Assembly (NCBI GenBank): GCA_963678705.1 | Contig: OY783204.1 | Location: forward strand, 8,700,654 to 8,764,653 | Length of the DNA: 64,000 nucleotides | Direction: 5' to 3' | From: Panorpa germanica | Taxonomy: Eukaryota > Arthropoda > Insecta > Mecoptera > Panorpidae | Shown: in pieces, positions 32,181 through 43,532 of the stretch | Position numbering within the stretch: the first letter of the stretch is position 1 | How the letters are laid out: the number at the start of each line of letters is the position of its first letter | Position numbers and translations under genes: made by a program | Notes under the pieces: model-generated | Database searches by the model: none | Told to the model about the DNA's origin: nothing | The model's input: the letters and a program-made list of their open reading frames with translations, nothing else

Positions 32181-34619
32181 ATGGTTAACCAAACGTTGCC
32201 ATATGCACAAAGGATGCCATATGCACTAAGCAGGGCATATGCACAATTAGAGATATATGGTTTATCTTTCCAGGATCATGTTCCCTATATGGAAAGCATT
32301 GACATAACTGATCCATCAACATACGACATTTATAGGATTAAGTATTGTAAGAAAATTTGTCAGCCACTATATAATAAAATTCAACAAGCTTGTCTTGTAA
32401 TTAAAGCCAATTTAGATAACACAGATTTAGTTAAATTAGAAGCTTTAGTTGAATTACGCACTAACTTGTGTAAAACTTACGATAAAATAGATTCAGCTAT
32501 AAATTATATTTTTAATAAACATTTTAGTATTGTCCCAATCATTTCTGAACATAGAATGTTGGATGATTGTGATTGGTACACTTGCATAAGAAAAGCAAAA
32601 AAGGCATCAATCACAGCAAATAAAGCCGATGAGGTAGTCTGCGCAAAACAAATAATTAATAACACAACACGTGATATTCATGACACGTCAGTTGTCACTG
32701 TTCCACTAACAGAATTACCTACAATAGGAGATTCAATAATCATTCCTCAGATTACGGAAGAAGTAGTTTGTGAGAAACAAATAAATAACACCACAACAAG
32801 TGATGTTACCGACACATCAGTTGCGTCAACACAAATCAAAGATTCACTTACATTGGTTAACGTTTCAGATTCTATTCCGCGAATTGACAAACAAACAGCT
32901 TGTAAGGAACAAATTATTAAAAGCACACAATTTGATGTTAACGGTACATTCGGTGTTACATTAGCAATCAAAAGGCCACCGGTGTTGTTAGGAGGTATTA
33001 AGAACATAGTCACAAAACCTCTTCTTAAATTCGGGAGAAAACCAAACGACAACCCGGTATTAAAAATGATGTACAACAAATTCATAAGCGACTGCATTTA
33101 TTTAAATCATAACTTCCTAAATACAGAACCAAGGCATTTAAGAAATTCATATTTCTCACCGCTCAACGCTCTTCAAGCAAATGGTCACACTATTATTTGG
33201 CGGTTCGAGCCACGAAAACCATTGCGTTCTTATCAATTGAATACGGTAACATACGGCCTCATAACAGATTCCAATGACCATATTGAACTGTCTGATCATT
33301 GCAATCAATTCAGTTTAATATTGTCGGAAGGAAGTTTTCAATTACACAAATGGATTTTCAATGCACCATCATTGCTGTCTGAATTAAAAAGTTACCATTC
33401 AACTAGGCATTTTTATTTTGATCCAGGTGACATAGTATGTGAAAAATCACTATGCGTTATGTGGGATTCTGAACGGGACTTATTCCAATATAAATTTATT
33501 CTTATTAAACAACCCGTGAAACTTACAAAGCGAACCATACCGTCGTTCGTTACAAATATTTTGGACCCGCCATGCTTTTTTTCACCTTGTATTAATTCAT
33601 TTAAAATCATTAGACAGACGCTATGCTTATTAAAATTAAACTGGGATGATGAGATGCCACGGGATTTCAAAAATTATTGTCTATCATTAACCAAATCTTT
33701 GATTGCTATGAATGATATGACGATAAAACGCGATGTTCTAATAAATAATTCTGTAACTATTGAATTACATCGCCTTTATGATCGATTCGCAAAGGCGTAT
33801 GGAAGTTACAATCATTTAACAAACATTAATGATTTGGTAAACGCAAAAATATGCTTTATACTCGTACATTGTAAATCGAAGATCGCGCCATTAAAAACTT
33901 TGACCACACCATGTTTAGAGCTATGTGCCGCCTTAATCATTGTAAGAATGGTCAAAAAAGCAATAAACTTGTTTCCAGTTAAATTAAAAATAATTATTTT
34001 ATGGACAGATTCCACAATTGTGTTATCGTGGATTAAACTGTCTCCTCATACATTAAAAACATTTGTTGCTAACCGTATCTCAGAAATTCAATCGAACATG
34101 ACCGATAAACATGAATGGCGTCATGTTCCCACTGATTCAAACCCCGCGGATCTTATATCACGAGGTATAACAACAGACGTTCTTTTAAACAATCATTTAT
34201 GGTGGTCAGGTCCAGACTGGTTAAAGCAACCGTCTAATCACTGGCCTATACATAATTTCAATTTACCAGAAATTCCTAAGGAAAAAATTATTATAACCAA
34301 TAAATGCAATGCAATTTACCGCATATTAAAAGTCAAACTCAACTATCCATTTAGAACTACTGGAGTTGACTGCGCAGGGCTCATACTAATAAAAAGTAAA
34401 TATGACGGTTCTATCATTAAATATTATATATACCTTTTTAATTGTCTTTGCTACAAAAGAAACTTAGTTACAGAGTTCAATGTCCAATCAATACATTTCA
34501 GCAGAACTAATAATATTTTCTATAAATTAACTAAGAATAAAGCAATATTGAACTCCCAAGCAATGTACCCCATGTCACCCAATCCAGATGACCTTATTCC
34601 TTTTACTCCCGGACACTGA
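32181..34619 (+). CDS. BEL/Pao Gag fused to RT end and RNase H, 812 aa
   Basis: Residues 1-145: helical Gag-like region. Residues ~149-280: three repeats of 43-46 residues, each starting VVC-KQI (149, 192, 236), with Thr/Ser-rich segments. Residues ~350-360: YQLNTVTYG, a reverse transcriptase motif, then a direct jump to SEGSFQLHKW (about 391-400), so the YVDD catalytic motif between them is lost. Then SERDLFQYKF, KLTKRTIPSFV, the WDDEMP segment, a second gap, RNase H region with CLELCAALI and LWTDSTIVLSWI, and NPADLISRG. The last residues (NPDDLIPFTPGH) belong to the integrase C-terminal region. A stop then replaces the usual hydrophobic residue. The long open frame after three deletions suggests the fusion protein was kept by selection or the deletions are recent. 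Confidence 0.8.
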   Translation: MVNQTLPYAQRMPYALSRAYAQLEIYGLSFQDHVPYMESIDITDPSTYDIYRIKYCKKICQPLYNKIQQACLVIKANLDNTDLVKLEALVELRTNLCKTYDKIDSAINYIFNKHFSIVPIISEHRMLDDCDWYTCIRKAKKASITANKADEVVCAKQIINNTTRDIHDTSVVTVPLTELPTIGDSIIIPQITEEVVCEKQINNTTTSDVTDTSVASTQIKDSLTLVNVSDSIPRIDKQTACKEQIIKSTQFDVNGTFGVTLAIKRPPVLLGGIKNIVTKPLLKFGRKPNDNPVLKMMYNKFISDCIYLNHNFLNTEPRHLRNSYFSPLNALQANGHTIIWRFEPRKPLRSYQLNTVTYGLITDSNDHIELSDHCNQFSLILSEGSFQLHKWIFNAPSLLSELKSYHSTRHFYFDPGDIVCEKSLCVMWDSERDLFQYKFILIKQPVKLTKRTIPSFVTNILDPPCFFSPCINSFKIIRQTLCLLKLNWDDEMPRDFKNYCLSLTKSLIAMNDMTIKRDVLINNSVTIELHRLYDRFAKAYGSYNHLTNINDLVNAKICFILVHCKSKIAPLKTLTTPCLELCAALIIVRMVKKAINLFPVKLKIIILWTDSTIVLSWIKLSPHTLKTFVANRISEIQSNMTDKHEWRHVPTDSNPADLISRGITTDVLLNNHLWWSGPDWLKQPSNHWPIHNFNLPEIPKEKIIITNKCNAIYRILKVKLNYPFRTTGVDCAGLILIKSKYDGSIIKYYIYLFNCLCYKRNLVTEFNVQSIHFSRTNNIFYKLTKNKAILNSQAMYPMSPNPDDLIPFTPGH

Positions 34620-34646
34620 ATCATAGGTCGACAAATCAGCAGTGCT

Positions 34647-35036
34647 ATGCCTACTCCAGGAGCGCCAGTGAACCTCAACAACATGAGAAGATTCCAGCAG
34701 ATACAACGATGGTATACAGACTATATCCACTTCTGTCAACAGCACGCAAAATGGAATACATCAAGCACCCTGGATCTAGAAATCGGATCACTTGTAATAG
34801 TACAAGAAGACAATATACCTCCTACTCAATGGATAATGGGACGCATAACATATCTCACTGCAGGCAACGACAACACTCCGAGAGCCGCCACCTTGAAAAC
34901 TCAACCAGGAGAGATCAAACGTGCTGTCAGACGTTCAGCCCTTTTTACCAGTGAATTCATTTTGATAAACCCAATTTATCAAGGGGGGGAGTATGGACAA
35001 AAACATGCATCAAAATACAATTATAATATAACCTAA
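34647..35036 (+). pseudogene. Integrase C-terminal domain of BEL/Pao element
   Basis: Same frame as the preceding gene, separated by one TGA (34617-34619) and nine codons. Contains MRRFQQIQRWYTDY, then LEIGSLVIVQEDN, PPTQWIMGRI and IKRAVRRSALF, the layout of the DUF5641 tail of BEL integrases. The polypurine tract AAGGGGGGGAGTA (34981-34993) overlaps its end, and the frame then enters the 3' LTR. Confidence 0.8.
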
Positions 35037-35529
35037 TTTTACATGTTTTTAAGGCAAAAGTGTAAATGAACTTTATTGAGTGTCGCCTGTACGTTTTGAT
35101 GTGAGACGTGTAAATGCAGACTTACATTTCTTGATGTTGGCAATAATTTTATTACCCATTTTTGTTCAACTATGTTCACAAATTGTATTATGGGTTCATC
35201 CCCACTCCTTCCTATTTTTAAGTGTTAAATATATTGTACTAAAATCACCCCTTTTCGAACCAGCTCTCGACGAGACAACAAGTATTAAATAAACAGTACA
35301 ATTTAATATTAAAATATATACATTAAGACATTCACATACATTTATATACATTCATTATTATTAATTATTAGGATAAGTGTTTAATTGTGTAATTCTGTTG
35401 GGATTTACGACCCCAATGTGTAACTTTGTATGAAATAAATATACTTTTAAATTCATATTGAGTTCACGAACTTCGAAGACTTCCTGACTACTTTTGGTGA
35501 AATACCCGGGCACCACAATCGCCCAAACA
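34994..35529 (+). repeat. 3' LTR of BEL/Pao element
   Basis: 536 bp, about 4 substitutions from the 5' LTR (for example ACATG/ACAAG, GTTCA/GTTTA, ATCCCC/ATCCTC, AAGAC/AAAAC). Confidence 0.9.
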
Positions 35530-35615
35530 TATACTCTTTGAGCTATTGTCTATGTCTCGAAAGTGGTTTTTTGTGGTTTTATGCGAGTGCACATTCAGTA
35601 TTAATATTAATAACA

Positions 35616-36035
35616 ATGCAGCGACTTAGAAGATCTAATCTTTCCCAGCGGAGCCGTAATGCAATTAGGCAACGGAATATCGCAAGTCAATTATCTGATG
35701 AAGAACGAGAAATTGCACGAGAAGAGCGCCGCGTTAGTATGGAGCAAAGAAGGGCCTTAATTCGTGCTTCTCAAACACAAGAGCAAAGAGAGGTAGCCCG
35801 TGAAACGGCTAGGTTAGAAACGAGAAATCGTCGAGCTTATCGTACAGATGAACAGAGGAATAATCTTCGAAGTGCAAGAAGAAATGGTTCAAGTATTGAT
35901 TTAAATCGAGCAGCGTTTCTATATGATTGCACCATCGACTACAGCTTGCATCGTTTAGTTTGCATTGGTCCAATGGACGTTGTTTGCCAACATTGTGGAG
36001 CATTGAGGTTTGCTGGTAAAACGACCAAACATTAA
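35616..36035 (+). pseudogene. N-terminal part of Helitron protein, plus copy
   Basis: Twin of 28940-29359; the open frame extends back to 35538 but the family start is MQRLRRSNLS at 35616. One visible residue difference (QLSDEE here, QLCDEE in the twin). The upstream region of the gene is separated from its 5' end by the nested BEL element, so its promoter is displaced by 4.8 kb. Confidence 0.8.
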
Positions 36036-37021
36036 AAGATCTGCGCAATGACTCGAGATGTTTTGGTGGTGCAATGATTTTATTATCTGGCGATTTCCGA
36101 CAAACACTACCAGTCATTCCAAGATCTACTGCTGCCGACGAAATAAACGCTTGCCTCAAAGCATCAAATCTGTGGCGATATGTAAAGAAACTTCAACTGT
36201 CTGTAAATATAAGAGCTGCATTGTTGAATGATCTATCTGCTGATGATTTCTCGAAGCAATTGCTGACTATCGGTAATGGCCGTGTTCCTGTTGACAAATC
36301 GAGCGGTTTGATTTCATTTCCTCCAAATGTTTGCAATTTTGTATCATCAAAAGACGAGCTTATCAACAAAGAATTCCCGGATATCATTGCTAACCAGAAA
36401 AATACTAAATGGTTAAGTGAGCGAGCAATTTTGGCCGCTAAAAATAAAGATGTAGATGACCTCAATTTTATAATTCAAAATCAAATCGTAGGTACTCTGT
36501 ATTCATTCAAATCTATCGACTGTGTAACAAACGAAGAAGAAGCCACTAATTATCCAAGTGAATTTTTAAACTCCTTGGATGTGCCTGGTTTACCACCGCA
36601 CAATTTAAAACTTAAGGTTGGCTCGGTAGTAATCATGCTTAGGAATTTAAACCAACCAAAACTGTGCAATGGAACGCGTTTGGTGATAAAAAAACTGATG
36701 AGCAATGTGATTCACGCGTCGATACTTAAAGGAAAATTTAAAGATAAGGAAGTTCTTATTCCAAGGATTCCAATGATCCCAACGGATATGCCATTTGAGT
36801 TTAAACGAATTCAATTCCCGATTCGTCTTGCCTTCGCCATGACGATCAACAAATCACAGGGCCAATCCTTGACTATTTGTGGCCTCAATCTAGAAAATGC
36901 ATGTTTTTCTCATGGTCAATTGTACGTGGCATGCTCACGTGTCGGCAAACCATCCGCTTTATTTGTTCTTGCGCCTGACCAAAAAACAAAGAATGTCGTT
37001 TACCACAAGGTGCTTGAATGA
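36029..37021 (+). pseudogene. C-terminal helicase part of Helitron protein, plus copy
   Basis: Twin of 27954-28946. The helicase frame begins at TLKDLRND (about 36029), overlapping the end of the N-terminal frame in another frame at the deletion point, so the two halves are not joined in frame. Motifs V and VI are intact; Walker A is missing. Confidence 0.85.
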
Positions 37022-37318
37022 AAATCCCATTAATGAATTAATCCGAGTGTATTCCAATCTGCACAACATAGTCTTTAATCATTTTTCTCTGACATGAGTT
37101 TGAATTGCTTAATTATTATTTTTTTTTAAATTTTTATTCTCATTCTGTATGTTTTCATCATCATTCATCATAATAAAATACTTTTATGTTTCTATCTATA
37201 TTAATAAATATTATTTTGTATCATTGTATTACGTTCATCAAAGCCTAAAATAGTTCAGCTAAAAGGTAACACGACATTCATTGACTGTTAGGCGGTACGA
37301 AGTTCGCCGGGTCAGCTA

Positions 37319-37319
<1 letters not shown>

Positions 37320-37387
<68 letters not shown>
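37320..37387. repeat. (TA)n tract
   Basis: Pure TA; part of the internal tract of H5 in which Helitron B1 (+) inserted. Confidence 0.9.
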
Positions 37388-37390
<3 letters not shown>

Positions 37391-40300
37391 CCGGTAACAA
37401 AATCGTATATGGTATCTTCTAAACGGCTCCTACAAAGTTTTTTAAATTTTGATATTATGTAAAGGACGAATTTCTGATTTTTTCCCTGAATTTCCCTGGA
37501 AAAACTGGAAAATTCGAAAAAATACTTTTGCAAATATCTGACGAACTAGAAAAGATAGAAAACTGAAATTCGGTGTGTGTATTGAGATCATAAGTGTGCA
37601 CATTTTCCAATAGTTGGAAATTTAAAAATTAAGTTCAGTAGCGGCGCGAATTTCTGAGTGCAATGTTAGAAAAGAATTAAGACTTTCAAATTTAATATGT
37701 AGGCTCGCTGTAGACAGTAATTAAAGAAAAAAAATAAACAGTCCCAAAATTTCCAGTGGCGGCGGGAGTTAAGACAGTAAAAGCCAGAAATATTAAAAAA
37801 GTAGTATTAAAACTTAGGGTATGTATTGAGACACTAATTGCGCATGTTTGCCAATAATTGGATTACTAAAATTTTAATTCAGTAGCGGCGTGATTTTTTA
37901 GGGGCATTGTTGCCCTGGAACGTGGAATATTTGGAACGTGAGCCCTATATAGAGTGTCATTAAAGGAAAACTATAGAAAACTGCAACTTTCCAGAGGCGG
38001 CGGGCGCTGGGGGCAAAGAACCAGAAATATGAAATATATAGAGATGAATGGCAATAGTTTAGAATATATGTTCTTGGATACAAACAAAATAGATCCCTGT
38101 GCTAAAATTTGACAAAGTTGTTAAGTAGCGGTGGTATGCGGGGGGTAATAATGCAAAGCTAACTAAATACAAAGCTGAAATTTAGTATGCAGATCCCTGA
38201 ATTTCCTGGAAACCCGTAATTTTGCAAAAACTGGAAAATTCGAAAAAATACTTTTGCAAATATCTGACGAACTAGAAAAGATAGAAAACTGAAATTTGGT
38301 GTGTGTATTGAGATCATAATTGTGCACATTTGCCAATAGTTGGACATTTGAAATTTGAGTTCAGTAGCGGCGCGAATTTCTGGGGACAATGTTAGAATAG
38401 AGGACGTTTAAATTTAATTTGTAGGCTCGCTATAGACAGTTATTAATGAAAAAAAATAAACAGCCCTAAATTTCCAGTGGCGGCGGGATTTAAGACAGTA
38501 AAAGCCAGAAATATTGAAAAAGTAGTATTAAAACTTAGGGTATGAATTGAGACACTAATTGCGCATGTTTTCCAATAATTGGATTACCAAAATTTTAATT
38601 CAGTAGCGGCGTGATTTTTTGGGGGCAATGTTGCAACAGAGCTAGAACGTTGATATTTAGAACGTGGGACCTATATAGAGTGCCATTAAAGACATACTAT
38701 AGAAAACTGCAACTGTCCAGAGGCGGCGGGCGCAGGGGGCTATAAACCAGAAATATGAAATATATAGAGATGAAAGACTATAGTTTAGAATATATGTTCT
38801 TAGATACAAATAAAATAGATCCGTGTGTTAAAATTTGACAAACTTGTTCAGTAGCGCAGGTATGTGGGTGGTACTAATGGTAAAATATAAATACAAAGCT
38901 GAAATTTAGTAAGCAGATATAGATTGCCATAATAATAACAAAAATATTAAAAAAAGTACATTTTCTTAAGTGTAACTCTAGAGTGGGGGGGTTGATATAC
39001 CGAGTATAAGAACAAAATAGAGGTACAACGATGATATTTTGCATGTAGAATATTAAATAGATATTCAGTGGGGATCAGTATGCAAAGAAGGGGTTGCGCT
39101 TGAAGTAGTGGCGGTAGAATGTAGCTCCTCTGCAAGCGATGAGTCGTTGTGCTTAAAGTGTGGGTGGCGGTGCAGAGCGATTAACAGTAAAAAATAAATT
39201 TAGCAAATTATTGCTTAGAGATTGGTACACAGGGTGGTGAAAGTGCAATAATCCTAATTAAGTGAAAAAATTGAAAACTCCAAATTTCCAGTGGCGGTGG
39301 GAGTTGAAACCCTAAAATTTATTATAATTTTAAAATTTATTAATTTAATATTTAATAAAAAAATATTAATTTGCGACATGTATAGATTCACTAATTGTGC
39401 ATTATCGCCAATAATTAGAACACCAAATTTATAATTTATTAGTGGCGCGATTTTCTTAGGCTATGTAAGAATAGAGTTAGAATATTTATATTTGTAGGTA
39501 AGCACTCTGTAGACAGTAACTTATAAAAACAAAAATAGGAAACCCTAAATTTCCTGTGGCGGCGGCAGTTAAAACCGTAAAATTTAGAAATATTGAATAA
39601 AGACAATTACAACTTGCGATATGTATATATATATACGCTAATTGTAAATATTTGCCAATAATTAAAAAACCACATATTATATTCAGTAGCGGGGCGATTT
39701 TTTGAGGGTATTGTTAGAATAGAGTTCCAACGTTGAAATTTAGTATGAAGGCTCGCAGTAGACTGTCATTAAAGAATAAATAATAAAAACTCCAAATTTC
39801 CAGTGGCGGCGGGAACTGAGACAGTAAAGGCCAGAAATATTAAATTAAGAAAATTAAAACTTGGGACATGTATTAAGACACTAATTGCCATATTTGCTAA
39901 TAGTTATAACACTAAAATTATTATTCAGTAGCGGCGCGAATTTTTGGGGACAATGTCGCAGCAAAGCTAGAACGTTGAAATATAAGACAAACCATAGAAA
40001 ACACAAATTTCAAATAGTGGCGGGTGGCTAAAAACCGGAAATGTTCAATACATTGTGATGAAAGACTATAATATAAAATATATGTTCTTAGATACAAACA
40101 AAATAGATCCCAGTGCTGAGATTTGACAAATTTGTTCAGTAGCGATGGTATGCGGGAGGAACTAGTGCTAAAATATAAGTACAAAGCTAAAATTTGGTAT
40201 GCAGATATAAATTGACAGACAGATTGACATATTAATAAAGAAAATATAAAAAAAACTACATTTTCCTAAGTGTAACATTAGAGTGGGAGGTGATAAACCG

Positions 40301-41894
40301 AGTATAAGAACAATATAGAGGTACAACGATGATATTTTGCATATAGAATATTAAATAGAAGTACAATAGTTCTCTATAAGTTAGATATTCAAATTACATT
40401 CAGTAGTAGAATTGGATTAATTTTTGGTGCGTTTTTTGTGCTGCGAAATCAAACAAGAGTGAGGGGTATAGAGGGGAAATAGTTTACAGCCCCAAATATC
40501 AAATAACAAAATAGAAACTATGCATGTGCATATTTGCGAAAATAAATTTAACCTTAGTAACGGCGTGAAACTGGGGAAGTGGGGGCGGGAAAGGCTTTGC
40601 CAAAGAACTCAATTTTGAAATTTCGATCATTTATAAAAGTAAAGGTAGATAAAAGTTAAAAAGGTAGAGAGAATTGTTACGAGCAAAATAGATTGCTATG
40701 CTTAAAATTTGACAATTTTATTTCAGGAGCGGGGATTAATGGAGAGACTAATATTATATCGTAAATATAAATACGAAAATTAGAACGTAACATTACAGTG
40801 CAGTTTTAATTATGTAAATGAATTGCTGTAGTGTCGAATTGGAAGTGCCAGATTAGAGGAGAGGATGGCGCTGAGGTTCAGTACTAAGATTAGAATGACT
40901 CTGGGAGACAACCGTGTTGCAGAATATGTGCTTTGGTGCTGGAAGTGTATGCGGTGGTGCATGGGGATTAAATCGAAACTGCAATAACGGGAAGGATAAG
41001 TACTAGAGATCGATTATTTGGAGCGAACCGCTAGGTTTTCTTAAAAACATAAATAAATTAATGTATTTATTAGGTTTACATTAAAATGAGTAAAAATTAA
41101 TTTTATAAAGCATTAATCTTATCGAATAATTATTAAAAAACAATGTACTTCTATGGATGAAATTAAGTATGTAGGTTGTCAGTAAAGTATTAATTTTGAA
41201 AACTAATTGTTAAGAGATTAGTACGCAGTAGGTGGAAGCGCAGGATTATTTAATGATTGCGCGAAAGCGAAGGCGATAGGAAAGTGCCTTAATGAACGAT
41301 GATGCTCAGGTGGACTGTGGTGTTGCAAATGGGCGCAGTGTGCAAGTGCAGACGAATACAATTTAAAGAAGAGCCAAGAGGTGATGATTGGTGTTTAGGG
41401 GCGGCGCAGTGGACATTGTTCAATACTTTGCTTCATTAGGGCTATTGATAATTTTACGCAGGGAGGAGGAAGCGAAGGATTGTTTAATTATATCGCTAAA
41501 GCGGGGGTGCTGTGAAATTACTCTAAGGATTGACGATGCTCAGGAAAGAAGCGATACAGAGTGCTGAAGGAAGGAGGCACTCCACGGCGTAAGTTTAGAG
41601 GAATCAAATTAGAAGTTCGGAAACGTAAGAGACCATGGAGCCAAGAGGTGATAATTGTGGCTGATGGACGAGGGCACTGGATACTGGTCAATTCAGTGCT
41701 TAATTACTGTAAATGAAATGAAATAAATGATAAATAATTATAACAACATATGGAAACAAAAATTTAAAAAATGATATATTACAGCGAGAATTACTTAAAA
41801 ATATTTTTTTTGCATTATTTTCAATTTAGCAAATAACTTTTATTTATTCACAAATATTATATACACGTCGCTTTGCGACGGGGCGAAGCGCTAG
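37388..41894 (+). mobile_element. Helitron family A copy H5, main body
   Basis: Starts TTCCGGTAACAAAATCG after the TA tract and ends with hairpin, GGGCGAAGCGCTAG (CTAG 41891-41894). Its 5' end is at 30035-30111 in reverse orientation. The early part is duplicated: CCCTGAATTTCC restarts inside a module at 38195. The longest run of degenerate modules is here, with G-rich boxes for example at about 39556, 39687, 39800, 39925, 40013 and 40137. Non-coding. Confidence 0.7.
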
Positions 41895-43365
41895 TCTTAT
41901 TTATAATGTTCCAACTGTATGTTTATATTCTTATATGTTTACGCTATTCGTATTGTAGCTCGAAAACAACTCCGTCAATGTTTTTGAAAATTTCCTATTT
42001 CGTAGAGAAAAAAATTCTAAGACTTTTGGCGTCCCCGGATTTTCCCATGAATTTTTAAGAAACCCGAAATTTTGGAAGAACTAAAAAAAAAAAATTTTGT
42101 TTTTGCTCCATAACTTTTATTTCGTAAAAGATAGAAAGATGCAATTTGGCATGTGTATTACGGTGTTCTATGTTAACATTTTTTAAGAATTAGAAATGGA
42201 AAAATTGTAAAAGGGGGCGTTAAGAAAATTAGAGGGCCCGGTAGGTAAATTTGGAAAAAGTTCATATTCTGGATTCTAGAATAATTAAGTATATTACTAA
42301 TAAGAAAAAATTCAAAATTTCAAAATTATATTTAGGAGCACGAGGGGCAGTATTTTCCGAAAGTAAAAATTGTGCTAGAAAGTTGAAATTTTTCATATAG
42401 GCTAACCTTGGTAACTTATTTACTAATCAAAAAAAAATCCCAAATTTTGAAAAAAAGTTGGTCAAATAACCCATAAATGAAAATATTTTTTATTTTCATA
42501 AAAAAATATATTTTTTAACTCAATTTATATGCGTTAATGTAGGTGTGTGCGAGTTTATTTATTATTTCAATTTGAAAATAGAATTAAACATGAAATGTAA
42601 TTACGAATTTTTTTATTGGATTCAAATAATACAAACCAAAAAGACAAGACGTCTCTTTGCGACGGAGGTAAACTCTAGACTTTAAAAGAGACTTTAAAAA
42701 CTTTAAAGAGAAAAAAATTCTAAGACTTTTGGCGTCCTCGGATTTTTCCCTGAATTTTCTGGAAACCCGTAATTTTGAAAAATCTGGAAAAATAGTGAGT
42801 CTTTTTTTGCTGTATTACTTTTAATTCGTAAAAGATAAAAAGTTAAAATTTTGCATATGTATTAAGGTATTTAATGCTGATATATCTCAAGAATGAGAAA
42901 TTCGTGGGCGTTGAAGAAATTCGGGGGTCCGGTAGGGAATGTTGGAGAAAGTTCATATTCTGGATTCTAGAATAATTAAGTATTTTATTAAAAAATGAAA
43001 ATTCATAATTTCAAAATTTTATTTGGAGGCACGGGGGCAGTTTTTGCTGAAAGTAAAAATTGTGCAAAAAACTTCAAATTTTGTATATAGGCTATAACCT
43101 TGGTAACTTATTTACGAATCGAACAAAAGAATCCCAAATTTTAAAATAATGCTAGTCAAATAACGCATAAATTGAAAATATTTTTTATTTTGTAAAAAAA
43201 AATATATTTTCTTAGTCAGTTTATATGAAAAATTATTTATTTTTGTATGTAAAATTTATATAGAACAATTTAAATATTTGAACTTAAAAATGGAATTTAA
43301 ATTTGACATGAAATTAAAGCCATACACAAAAGGCAGACGTCGCTTGCGACGGGGGTAAAAGCTAG
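41895..43365 (+). mobile_element. Two tandem Helitron-like family C copies
   Basis: First copy 41895-42678 opens with 18 bases of a family A-like 5' end (TCTTATTTATAATGTTCC), passes into family C and ends CTAG 42675-42678. The second copy 42679-43365 ends CGTCGCTTGCGACG GGGGTAAAAGCTAG (CTAG 43362-43365) followed by T. Orientation is opposite to the array at 1-3015. No coding capacity. Confidence 0.65.
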
Positions 43366-43439
43366 TTATATGATAATCGTATATTGGTTTGAAAAAATTT
43401 ATATAAATATATACATTTATAAATAATATACATCTAAAA

Positions 43440-43440
<1 letters not shown>

Positions 43441-43528
<88 letters not shown>
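43441..43528. repeat. (TA)n tract
   Basis: Pure TA of about 88 bp, the left edge of a TA platform that hosts the solo LTR and the Helitron B2 array. Confidence 0.9.

Positions 43529-43532
<4 letters not shown>

Larger units (their letters stand above)
30757..35529 (+). mobile_element. BEL/Pao retroelement, internally deleted
   Basis: Two 536-bp LTRs (TGGACA...AAACA), 5-bp target duplication TATAC (30752-30756 and 35530-35534), and an empty site preserved in the twin Helitron (29433-29455). Only about 4 differences are seen between the LTRs, so it is young. The 3.7-kb inside keeps Gag-like sequence, the reverse transcriptase end and RNase H/peptidase A17 region and the end of integrase; the catalytic reverse transcriptase and most of integrase are deleted. 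Confidence 0.9.
30164..37319 (+). mobile_element. Helitron B1, plus-strand copy with nested BEL/Pao element
   Basis: TC at 30164, CTAG at 37316-37319, flanked by A and T. After subtracting the BEL element and its 5-bp duplication (30757-35534) its length is 2378 bp, matching the minus copy. It has the same ~120-bp duplication at its 5' end (GACGGGTTTGTTACAACAC at about 30184 and 30313) and the same internal deletion, so the two copies derive from one source. Confidence 0.9.

Noticed and set aside
37312-37533. Open frame with a Tyr-Ile repeat tail
   Set aside because: It is a translation of (TA)n plus family A repeat; the same artefact occurs at 43256-43663 and 55627-55903.
8575-41894. Centromeric satellite array
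   Set aside because: The modules are bounded by Helitron termini in each copy and differ in order between copies, so they are element-internal, not a free satellite in this window.
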